DNA from: Neptuniibacter sp.
Lineage (GTDB): Bacteria; Pseudomonadota; Gammaproteobacteria; Pseudomonadales; Balneatricaceae
DNA length: 6,134 nt
Assembly: GCA_030149405.1 (NCBI GenBank)
Contig: JASBRM010000012.1
Location: forward strand, 1 to 6,134
Direction: 5' to 3'
Below the pieces are notes generated by a model. It did not search any database. It was not told the DNA's origin and worked only from the letters and a program-made list of their open reading frames with translations. The position numbers and the translations under genes are program-made. Positions 1-5,935 of the stretch are shown here, piece by piece. Position 1 is the first letter of the stretch; every line of letters begins with the position of its first letter.

Positions 1-152
1 TGCTGCTCCAGAAACGGTAGTAGCTCCGGGTCGCACACTTTCGACCAGTGGGCACGGTTCAGGTTTGAACGTTTTACACCCAGAGTCAGTAAAATAATTA
101 GAGGTAACAGCAATAACCAGTAGGGTTGCAGGAAATGGAAATCACTCAACAT
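1..152 (-). CDS. batB: BatB-like VWA protein, N-terminal fragment (partial)
   Basis: This is the first 50 codons of a minus-strand gene that runs off the left edge. The translation starts MLSDFHFLQPYWLLLLPL, continues through a hydrophobic membrane segment (about residues 10-26) and reaches a CDPELLPFL motif at 40-48. An aromatic and leucine-rich anchor followed by a Trp-Cys-Asp-Pro-x-Leu-Leu-Pro stretch is typical of the N-terminus of BatB-type VWA proteins, which often also carry TPR repeats. Neither the VWA domain nor any TPR is inside the window, so the assignment rests on the N-terminus and on position directly after a BatA-like gene. The ATG shares one base with the upstream TAA (TAATG), and a purine-rich GAGGGGG/AGGAG stretch (157-167) precedes it, so translation is probably coupled to the gene before. 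Expected role: membrane-anchored partner of the MoxR ATPase encoded at the head of the operon. Confidence 0.8.
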   Translation of the reverse strand, partial: MLSDFHFLQPYWLLLLPLIILLTLGVKRSNLNRAHWSKVCDPELLPFLEQ

Positions 153-1165
153 TAAGCCCCCTCTCCTACTGCACGACTATTAAGCGCCAGCATGATCATG
201 CTCAGCAGTAAACCCAACAATAATGGCCATTGAAACAAGGGTTCAATCGGCCGATAAAACTCTGAATCCTGCTCGACCGGTTCCAGCTCATCCAGAGCAG
301 CATAGATGCCTGCCAGTTGCTCCAGATTGTTGGCACTAAAATATTGCCCCCCGGTTTTCTCCGCGATGGCTTTCAGAGTTTTCTCATCAATGGCACTGCG
401 TTGAGACGGACTAAAAAAACCATTCAGCATTGATCCCATAGGCCCTGATCTCTGCGCATCACCTGCGACGCCAATTGTGTAGACCTTAACCCCATAATCT
501 TTAGCCAGTTCTGCGGCCGTCATCGGCTCCAGGGTACCGGCATTACTAGTCCCGTCGGTGAGCAAAATTACGATTCGTTGCCGGCTTTCCAGTTCTTTAA
601 ACCGCTTCACCGCCAGACCAATGGCATCACCTATAGCCGTTGCGCGCCCTGCCAGACCCGATTGAGCCTCATCCAGAAAGGTTTTAACGGTTTGCCTATC
701 ATGGGTTAAAGGTGACTGAAAATAGGCCTGACCAGCGAATAAAATTAACCCTATGCGATCACCTTCCCTACGCTCGATAAAATCGCCGGTAACGATTTTT
801 GTGGCTGTGAGGCGATTAATTAAACGGCCATTAAAACGGAAGTCTTTCTCCAACATACTTTCTGACAGGTCCACCGCCAGAACCAGGTCACGCCCCTGCA
901 GTTGTTGCGGGATCGGCTCGCCCAGCCACTGAGGTTTTGCCGCAGCAGCAACAAACAGAGCCCAGATCAGCAAGGCCAGCATTAACCTAGCCTGCCTTGG
1001 TGATTTCGCAGTGCCAGAATGTTGGCCAACGGCACGCTCCATCTGGTCGATAAAGGGTACCTTCAATGCGTTTCTGTTATCCGTCGTAGCAGTTGGCAAT
1101 AATCGCCTGACCAGCAATGGCAAAGGCAATAGTAGCCAGACCCAGAGGGATGCAAACTCAAACAT
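152..1165 (-). CDS. batA: BatA-like VWA domain membrane protein
   Basis: A 337-residue VWA protein of the BatA / aerotolerance-operon type. It begins MFEFASLWVWLLLPLPLL, a short N-terminal membrane segment (about 5-20). A second hydrophobic segment lies at about 58-76, the VWA domain at about 92-290, and a C-terminal membrane helix at about 312-330. The metal-ion-dependent adhesion site looks complete: DLSES (Asp99, Ser101, Ser103), a Thr in GRATAIGDA near 176, and the LLTDG aspartate near 204. The protein should therefore bind a divalent metal and a partner, with the VWA domain facing the periplasm as in the family. I chose the ATG at 1165 rather than the in-frame GTG (1171) or ATG (1168), because GGAGG at 1175-1171 overlaps the GTG and sits 5 nt before the ATG at 1165. 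The gene overlaps the end of the DUF4381 gene by 8 nt and its TAA overlaps the next ATG. Likely role: membrane client or adaptor of the MoxR ATPase. Confidence 0.92.
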   Translation of the reverse strand: MFEFASLWVWLLLPLPLLVRRLLPTATTDNRNALKVPFIDQMERAVGQHSGTAKSPRQARLMLALLIWALFVAAAAKPQWLGEPIPQQLQGRDLVLAVDLSESMLEKDFRFNGRLINRLTATKIVTGDFIERREGDRIGLILFAGQAYFQSPLTHDRQTVKTFLDEAQSGLAGRATAIGDAIGLAVKRFKELESRQRIVILLTDGTSNAGTLEPMTAAELAKDYGVKVYTIGVAGDAQRSGPMGSMLNGFFSPSQRSAIDEKTLKAIAEKTGGQYFSANNLEQLAGIYAALDELEPVEQDSEFYRPIEPLFQWPLLLGLLLSMIMLALNSRAVGEGA

Positions 1166-1628
1166 CATCACCTCCGCGCATTTTCTTCAACCACTGTTGG
1201 CAGTTTCTCAACAGAGCTTTACCGTCCAGATCTGGATTAGGTTGGTAAGGGCCTAGGATCAGAATCTCAAGCTCATCCCGTTTTAAGCCCGAACCAGAAG
1301 CACATAGAAAATCCAGCCATTCATTACCAGACAAGGAGGCGACTTGAGCTCTAGGGTGCAAGGTCAGAGCCAGGCGTTTCAACAAGGTGTTGCAGTCGAT
1401 CAGCAGTTGCTGGTTATTCTGATGTTCACGATAATTTTGTTCGATGCTCCGCAGCTCTTGCAAAGCTGCAAGTCTGGGATCCTTTAGTTTTCGCCTTATC
1501 ACCTTAGCGAGCAGCAATAGGAGAATAAGTACCAATAACATCAACACCCACCATCCAGGGGCCAGTGGCCACCAGCCTATCGCTTCTGGCGCATGTATAT
1601 CTCGTAAGGGTATCTGGCTAAAGTCCAT
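1158..1628 (-). CDS. DUF4381 domain membrane protein
   Basis: A 156-residue protein with the DUF4381 hallmark at its N-terminus: LRDIHAPEAIGWWPLAPGWW (residues 8-27). It is followed by one strongly hydrophobic helix (about 27-44) and a basic stop-transfer stretch (KVIRRKLKD, 42-50). The remaining ~105 residues are a mainly helical, charged domain that is most likely cytoplasmic, including NEWLDFLCASGSG near 102-114. The biochemical function of DUF4381 is unknown. Proteins of this family recur between the DUF58 and BatA genes of MoxR operons in gammaproteobacteria, as here, and are presumed to be a structural part of the same membrane assembly. The ATG lies 6 nt after AAGGGG (1640-1635) and within the last codons of the DUF58 gene (11-nt overlap), so translation is probably coupled. 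The length is normal and nothing looks broken. Confidence 0.88.
   Translation of the reverse strand: MDFSQIPLRDIHAPEAIGWWPLAPGWWVLMLLVLILLLLLAKVIRRKLKDPRLAALQELRSIEQNYREHQNNQQLLIDCNTLLKRLALTLHPRAQVASLSGNEWLDFLCASGSGLKRDELEILILGPYQPNPDLDGKALLRNCQQWLKKMRGGDDV
1171..1175 (-). promoter_or_regulatory. Ribosome binding site that fixes the BatA start
   Basis: GGAGG on the minus strand, inside the 3' end of the DUF4381 gene. Three in-frame start codons follow in a row: GTG at 1171, ATG at 1168 and ATG at 1165. Spacing is 5 nt to the last, 2 nt to the middle, and the first overlaps the site itself. This favours ATG 1165. Confidence 0.7.
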
Positions 1629-2541
1629 TACTTACCCCTTTTTCTGAAAACAAAGGGTGTTCATTACTCCGCCAATGAGCAAACTCGACACCACGGATAT
1701 TATGTAACTTCTCAAGGAAAGTGATCCGCTTCTGGAATTCAGAACGGTAACGCATCTGCTGGCCCCGATCTGCATCCACCAGCAGTTCCCGACCTGCTCC
1801 GGCAAAACGATACAGGTTACCCGTGGGCAACTGCGATTCGAGAGGATCAGAAATTAGTACCAGTTTCAGCTCACAGCGCTGTGACAAGCGCATCAGGTGC
1901 TGTTCCAGAACAGGATCGGCATCATGAAAATCACTGAACAGGTAAAGAATAGTGCCGCTGCTGAGCAGTGATTCCACTTCAATGAGTTTATCTGCCAGAG
2001 AAACTTCCTGGGCTTCGGCAGTGCGCTCAAATGCACCGGACAGGGCTGCGATCATCTGCATTACCTGCTGACGGTTATTTGAAGGTTTGAAGAGGTTGGT
2101 TTCATGAGCAGCAAGGATCTGTCCGCCAATCCGGTCGCCGCTGGAAAGCGTGGTCCAAATCACCATCGCGGATGCATAGGACGCCAGTACCGATTTAAAG
2201 TGCCCCTGCGTGGCAAAATGCATAGGGGCACGCAGATCTGTAATAACAAAAACAGGGCGTTCCCGTTCCTCACGAAACAGTTTGGTATGTGCTTCGCCGG
2301 TACGGGCCATCAGTTTCCAGTCCAGATGGCGGATATCATCTCCGGGCTGGTATTCACGCACATCGTCATACTCCATGCCCCGGGCACGAACGTTACTGAG
2401 GTGATGACCTTCCCGGATCGCCATACGTTCACGCTTTTGGCCACGGGCAGGCGGCCAGAATCGCAGGCTGACCAGCTCATCCAGAGTCATTAAATTACGG
2501 GCCGCAGGAACCGGCCTTGGGCTGCTTTCACCAATAAACAT
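1618..2541 (-). CDS. DUF58 domain protein (VWA-like, MoxR-associated)
   Basis: A 307-residue soluble protein with the full DUF58 core. VREYQPGDDIRHLDWKLMAR (61-80) is followed by TGEAHTKLFREERERPVF (81-98), the family's most conserved block. The rest (about 99-290) is predicted to have a VWA-like alpha/beta fold. I see no membrane helix, so this is the short cytoplasmic form. The position of the usual VWA metal motif reads TDLRAPM (101-107) instead of DxSxS, so the adhesion site is degenerate and metal binding may be lost; related short DUF58 proteins often show this. It starts 10 nt after the MoxR stop. The Shine-Dalgarno signal is weak (TTAGG, 2555-2551, 9 nt upstream), which suits re-initiation from the MoxR gene. 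A later in-frame ATG (residue 18, position 2490) lacks a ribosome site, so I kept the first. Likely role: cytoplasmic partner linking the MoxR ATPase to the membrane VWA proteins. Confidence 0.92.
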   Translation of the reverse strand: MFIGESSPRPVPAARNLMTLDELVSLRFWPPARGQKRERMAIREGHHLSNVRARGMEYDDVREYQPGDDIRHLDWKLMARTGEAHTKLFREERERPVFVITDLRAPMHFATQGHFKSVLASYASAMVIWTTLSSGDRIGGQILAAHETNLFKPSNNRQQVMQMIAALSGAFERTAEAQEVSLADKLIEVESLLSSGTILYLFSDFHDADPVLEQHLMRLSQRCELKLVLISDPLESQLPTGNLYRFAGAGRELLVDADRGQQMRYRSEFQKRITFLEKLHNIRGVEFAHWRSNEHPLFSEKGVSNGL

Positions 2542-2551
2542 AGGAAAATGC

Positions 2552-3559
2552 CTAAGGAACAGCGACTCGCTTAATCAGTTCAGCAATCAGCTGATCTTTA
2601 TCCATGCCTTTAGCTTCAGCCACATAGCTCAGGCCAATACGGTGACGTAGTACGCTCGGTGCCATCTCCTGAATATCATCCGGAGTCACAAAATCACGTC
2701 CCGAAAGCCAGGCTTTTGCCCGTACAGCGCGATCCAGCGCAATAGTCGCACGAGGACTAGCACCAAAGACAAGGCTGCCTTTTAAATCATCGCCATAAAC
2801 CTCTGGCTGACGAGTCGAGAGAATCAGTGAGATCAGATAATCTTCGAGATTCGGAGCCATATAGGTTTGCATAATTTCAGCACGGGCACTGAAAAGCTCT
2901 GCTTCTGACAATACATGCTCGATAACAGTCTCATTATCTGCAAGGCTTTCAGTGTGCTCGTTACGTACCAATTGGAGAATCTCTTTTTCCTGCTCGTGCT
3001 GCGGATAATCCACCCGAATATGCAGCATAAACCGGTCCAACTGAGCTTCTGGCAAAGGATAGGTACCTTCCTGCTCCAGCGGATTCTGAGTCGCCATTAC
3101 CATAAAGAATTTAGCCAGTGGATAGGTGTTACCCGCTACCGTTACCTGACGTTCCGCCATGGCCTCTAGCAGAGCAGACTGCACTTTTGCTGGTGCACGG
3201 TTAATCTCATCAGCCAGCAGTAAATTACAGAACAAAGGTCCGGGGCGGAAGGTAAATTCACTCTTCTGAGTGTTATATATCTCGGTACCTGTGATATCAC
3301 TGGGTAATAGGTCAGGGGTGAACTGAGCGCGGTGAAATTCACCTTCCAACAGATCACTCAGGGCATGAACGGTTCGGGTTTTTGCCAATCCCGGCGGGCC
3401 TTCTAACAGAACATGTCCATCCGTTAATAGGGCAATAAGCAGATATTCAATTAGCTCATCTTGAGCCACTACACGCTTTTTTAATTCGTTCGAAAGGGCC
3501 AAAAAACGGGCCTGTACCGTTGAATTTTCAGCGGCATCTACAGTTTTTTCAACTGTCAT
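2552..3559 (-). CDS. moxR: MoxR-family AAA+ ATPase
   Basis: A 335-residue cytoplasmic AAA+ ATPase of the MoxR family, thought to act as an ATP-driven chaperone maturing protein complexes with VWA-domain partners. Visible motifs: Walker A GPPGLAKT (54-61, with the Ala before the Lys that is usual for MoxR), Walker B LLLADEIN (113-120), sensor 1 ATQNP (156-160), the arginine-finger region EAQLDRF (171-177, Arg176), and sensor 2 GASPRAT (266-272, Arg270). The C-terminal helical lid ends near residue 335, normal for the family. All catalytic residues appear intact. It is the first gene of the operon and is followed 10 nt later by DUF58. The ATG at 3559 has a modest TGGAA ribosome site about 7 nt upstream (3571-3567). 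Which MoxR subfamily it belongs to cannot be settled by eye, though the neighbours fit the Bat-operon type. Confidence 0.96.
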   Translation of the reverse strand: MTVEKTVDAAENSTVQARFLALSNELKKRVVAQDELIEYLLIALLTDGHVLLEGPPGLAKTRTVHALSDLLEGEFHRAQFTPDLLPSDITGTEIYNTQKSEFTFRPGPLFCNLLLADEINRAPAKVQSALLEAMAERQVTVAGNTYPLAKFFMVMATQNPLEQEGTYPLPEAQLDRFMLHIRVDYPQHEQEKEILQLVRNEHTESLADNETVIEHVLSEAELFSARAEIMQTYMAPNLEDYLISLILSTRQPEVYGDDLKGSLVFGASPRATIALDRAVRAKAWLSGRDFVTPDDIQEMAPSVLRHRIGLSYVAEAKGMDKDQLIAELIKRVAVP

Positions 3560-3577
3560 TTTATTATTCCAAACTTC

Positions 3578-3607
3578 ACTACACTAATGAGGATGATTTA
3601 AGCTCAA
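3578..3607 (-). promoter_or_regulatory. Candidate sigma-70 promoter of the moxR operon
   Basis: On the minus strand TTGAGC (3607-3602) lies 18 nt from TGTAGT (3583-3578). Each box matches 4 of 6 consensus bases. Transcription would start near 3571, leaving a leader of only about 12 nt that still contains the TGGAA ribosome site. This is the best candidate I found in the divergent spacer, but it is weak. The other 208 nt of spacer (3560-3767) hold no visible gene. Confidence 0.3.
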
Positions 3608-3767
3608 TCGTCTTAGAGCACGATCTTACTGCATAGTTCCCTACCAGAAAACGGGCAAATTTCCTGAAATCCAAACACAACCACAGAACCTAAAACTGAA
3701 TCGCTTTCTCGAATAATCAGCAGAGTTTGTCTAGCCTTACTCAATAACCCGTTTAAGGAGAATCTTA

Positions 3768-3983
3768 ATGTCTGATCATCGCACCTATAAAAAAGTCGAG
3801 ATAGTTGGGACCTCTCCCATCAGCAGTGATGATGCAATTAAAAATGCCCTCGCTGAGTGCAGCAAAAGCATCGACCATATGGATTGGTTCGAGGTTGTTG
3901 AGACCCGAGGGCATATAGTGAATGGTGAAGTTGCCCATTTTCAAGTGACGTTGAAAATAGGCTTCAGGATAGAAGGCAGTTAA
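3768..3983 (+). CDS. Dodecin (flavin-binding dodecamer protein)
   Basis: A 71-residue protein with the dodecin pattern along its whole length: YKKVEIVGTSP (7-17, first strand), the helix DDAIKNALAECSKS (21-34), DWFEVVETRGHI (39-50) and VAHFQVTLKIGFRIE (55-69). Dodecins form hollow 12-subunit spheres in the cytoplasm that bind and store flavins (FMN or riboflavin-type ligands) and are thought to buffer free flavin and limit photodamage or redox damage. Trp40 is the expected flavin-stacking residue and Gln59 the expected flavin-contacting residue; Arg47 matches the conserved arginine of bacterial dodecins. The ATG at 3768 has a strong AAGGAG (3755-3760) 7 nt upstream. The gene is transcribed alone, divergent from moxR and convergent with the ABC exporter 19 nt away. 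No clear promoter is visible; GAATAAT at 3711-3717 could be a -10 but has no matching -35. Confidence 0.96.
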   Translation: MSDHRTYKKVEIVGTSPISSDDAIKNALAECSKSIDHMDWFEVVETRGHIVNGEVAHFQVTLKIGFRIEGS

Positions 3984-4002
3984 TTCACCAATTGATGTTC
4001 AT

Positions 4003-5832
4003 CTAATGTTCACCTAGGAACCCGCCGGTCTGATGTGCCCAGAGCTGGGCATAGATACCTTTTTGCTCCAGTAGTTCTGAATGGGTGCCCTGCTCAGCGA
4101 TGTCACCATCATCCAAGACGATCAGGCGATCCAGCGCAGCAATGGTGGATAGTCGGTGCGCTATTGCTATAACGGTTTTACCTTCCATCAAACGGTACAA
4201 ACTCGTCTGAATAGCGGCCTCAACCTCGGAATCCAATGCAGACGTCGCTTCATCCAAAATCAGGATGGGGGCATCTTTAAGCAATACGCGAGCAATCGCT
4301 ATGCGCTGACGCTGACCACCGGAAAGCTTAACTCCACGCTCACCCACATGAGCGTCATAACCTGTTCTGCCTTTAGGATCGGTCAGACCAAGAATAAATT
4401 CATGGGCTTCAGCTTTTTTCGCAGCGGCGATCATCTCTTCTTCAGAAGCATCAGGCCTGCCATAGAGCAGATTTTCCCGAACTGAGCGATGTAACAGAGC
4501 CGTATCCTGAGTCACCATTCCAATCTGAGCGCGTAACGAGTCCTGCTTAACATCACGAAGATCCTGACCATCTACAGTTAGCTGACCGCTTTCAACATCG
4601 TAAAAACGCATCAATAAATTCACAACGGTCGATTTGCCCGCACCAGAACGGCCTACAATACCGACTTTCTCACCCGGCTTGATCAATAATGACAGATTCT
4701 CGATGACACGCTTATCTTCACCATAGTGAAAACCGACATGATCAAATTTAATCGCACCTTCAGTCACCTTAAGTTCTTTTGCGTTCGGCTTATCCTGAAT
4801 CATCAACGGCTGTGACAGAGTTTCCATACCATCGGCCACTGTGCCGATATTTTCAAACAAGGCGCTGATTTCCCACATAATCCAATGGGCCATACCGTTA
4901 AGCCGGAGCGCGAGCGCAATAGCGATTGCTATCGCGCCAACTGAGATGGAGTCCTGCAACCATAGCCAGATAGACAACGCTGCAACTGAAAAGGACAACA
5001 GATGATTGATTGTCTGAACACTGATATTCAAACCTGTGCCGAGACGCATCTGTTTATAGACCGTATCCATAAAGGCATCCATCCCCTCACGGGCATATTC
5101 AGATTCGCGCTGAGTATGAGAGAACAGCTTTACTGTTGAGATATTGGAGTAAGAATCCACAATACGACCGGTCATCATCGCACGGGCTTCCGCCTGATCT
5201 GTAGATACTTTTTTCAGGCGAGGCACGAAGTACCACTGAATCAGAATATAGAGTAGCAGCCAGATCGCCATCGGCAGGGTTAAACGCCAGTCTGATTGCG
5301 CGACCAGAACCAACATGGCAAAGAAATAAACAGTGACAAACATCATCACATCAAGAAGCTTCATCACCGCTTCACGAACCGACAATGATGTCTGCATTAC
5401 CTTGGTTGCGATACGCCCGGCAAAATCATTGGCATAAAAAGACACGCTCTGGCGCAACAGATAACGATGCGCCAACCAACGAATCGACATTGGGTAATTG
5501 CCCAATAGAGTCTGGTGGGTGATTAAGGAGTGCAGTGCTCCCAACAGAGGCAAAGCAACCAAGGGCACCAACCCCATCAGCATCAACGTCCCTGATTCTT
5601 CCTCCCAGAAGGTACTACGATCCTTGGAAGCCAACCAGTCAACCAATTGCCCCATAAAACCAAACAGGACGACTTCAAGGATCGCTATGGTTGCCGTAAG
5701 CACACTCATCACCAACAAAGGCCATTCAGAACCTTTGGTGTAATGCCGGCAAAAGGCTAATACCCCACGAGGAGGCTGGCCCGGCTCCTGTGGAGGAAAG
5801 GCCTCTACAAACTTTTCAAAAATAGAGAACAT
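4003..5832 (-). CDS. ABC exporter, fused membrane and ATPase domains
   Basis: A 609-residue half-transporter of the type IV (B-family, MsbA/multidrug-like) exporter fold, expected to work as a homodimer or heterodimer in the inner membrane. Six hydrophobic helices are visible at about 37-60, 86-106, 160-180, 184-204, 272-292 and 295-315. The nucleotide-binding domain follows: A-loop Tyr370 (FHYGEDK), Walker A GRSGAGKST (394-402), Q-loop Gln442 (MVTQDT), signature LSGGQ (503-507), Walker B ILILDEATSALD (523-534, catalytic Glu528) and the H-loop His559 (AIAHRLST). All are intact, so it should hydrolyse ATP. The substrate cannot be read from sequence: lipid, drug or peptide export are all possible. 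The proline-rich lead-in FPPQEPGQPPRG (12-23) precedes the first helix. The ATG has no recognisable Shine-Dalgarno; the bases before it are T-rich. I kept it because the N-terminus looks complete. It does not appear to be in an operon with the dodecin. Confidence 0.95.
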   Translation of the reverse strand: MFSIFEKFVEAFPPQEPGQPPRGVLAFCRHYTKGSEWPLLVMSVLTATIAILEVVLFGFMGQLVDWLASKDRSTFWEEESGTLMLMGLVPLVALPLLGALHSLITHQTLLGNYPMSIRWLAHRYLLRQSVSFYANDFAGRIATKVMQTSLSVREAVMKLLDVMMFVTVYFFAMLVLVAQSDWRLTLPMAIWLLLYILIQWYFVPRLKKVSTDQAEARAMMTGRIVDSYSNISTVKLFSHTQRESEYAREGMDAFMDTVYKQMRLGTGLNISVQTINHLLSFSVAALSIWLWLQDSISVGAIAIAIALALRLNGMAHWIMWEISALFENIGTVADGMETLSQPLMIQDKPNAKELKVTEGAIKFDHVGFHYGEDKRVIENLSLLIKPGEKVGIVGRSGAGKSTVVNLLMRFYDVESGQLTVDGQDLRDVKQDSLRAQIGMVTQDTALLHRSVRENLLYGRPDASEEEMIAAAKKAEAHEFILGLTDPKGRTGYDAHVGERGVKLSGGQRQRIAIARVLLKDAPILILDEATSALDSEVEAAIQTSLYRLMEGKTVIAIAHRLSTIAALDRLIVLDDGDIAEQGTHSELLEQKGIYAQLWAHQTGGFLGEH

Positions 5833-5867
5833 AAAATGAAAACTGCTGCTGAGATATATTAAGCAGC
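5833..5867 (-). terminator. Terminator-like hairpin in the ABC exporter leader
   Basis: Read on the minus strand, GCTGCT (5867-5862) and AGCAGC (5850-5845) form a perfect 6-bp stem around an 11-nt A/T-rich loop. AG and the T-rich run TTTTCATTTT (5842-5833) follow, ending at the exporter ATG. This has the shape of a weak intrinsic terminator for transcripts arriving from the cytochrome c gene. The stem is short and the T-run is interrupted, so efficiency would be partial at best. It could instead be an operator for a dimeric regulator. A second GCTGCT copy (5877-5872) could pair with the same 3' arm. Confidence 0.35.
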
Positions 5868-5933
5868 TTATAGCAGCCGCCTCTATTGAGACAACCAGGA
5901 ATGTTATTTGAAGCTTGGAGGCAGAGCAGTTTT
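5839..5933. repeat. 9-bp inverted repeat bracketing the cytochrome c / ABC spacer
   Basis: AAAACTGCT at 5839-5847 and its exact reverse complement AGCAGTTTT at 5925-5933 lie 77 bp apart. One arm is 7 nt before the exporter ATG and the other is 2 nt after the cytochrome c stop codon. Between them a further partly complementary pair is visible on the minus strand: CTGCCTC (5924-5918) with GAGGCGG (5883-5877), 7 bp with one G-U. The arms could close a branched RNA structure in read-through transcripts. A chance match in a GCTGCT-rich region is also possible. Confidence 0.4.
5867..5894 (-). promoter_or_regulatory. Candidate extended -10 promoter for the ABC exporter
   Basis: On the minus strand TTGTCT (5894-5889) is followed after 16 nt by TATAAG (5872-5867), preceded by TGC, which makes an extended -10 (TGnTATAAG). 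The -10 matches 5 of 6 bases and the -35 matches 4 of 6. Transcription would start near 5860 and give a leader of about 28 nt to the ATG at 5832. The placement between the cytochrome c stop and the exporter start supports independent expression of the exporter. Confidence 0.45.
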
Positions 5934-5935
5934 AC

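Noticed and set aside
1011..1256. Plus-strand open frame of 81 codons
   Set aside because: It lies antisense to BatA and DUF4381, has no ribosome site and no recognisable protein pattern; it is a shadow of the real minus-strand genes.
2104..2493. Plus-strand open frame of 129 codons inside the DUF58 gene
   Set aside because: The minus strand encodes a fully conserved DUF58 core here. The antisense product has no domain pattern and is rich in Arg, Ser and Gly, as reverse-frame translations often are.
3166..3357. Minus-strand 63-codon frame inside moxR
   Set aside because: It is a different frame over the Walker B region of the real MoxR gene and has no independent start signal.
3659..3670. 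ATTTCCTGAAAT near-palindrome in the moxR/dodecin spacer
   Set aside because: It has 5-bp arms with a 2-bp centre in A/T-rich DNA. It matches no operator I recognise (not LexA, FNR or Fur) and is easily a chance occurrence.
3711..3717. GAATAAT as a dodecin -10 box
   Set aside because: No acceptable -35 lies 16-18 nt upstream, so I did not annotate a promoter.
4156..4485. Plus-strand open frame of 109 codons inside the ABC exporter
   Set aside because: It is antisense to the Walker B and signature region, which is clearly coding on the minus strand; the product resembles nothing.
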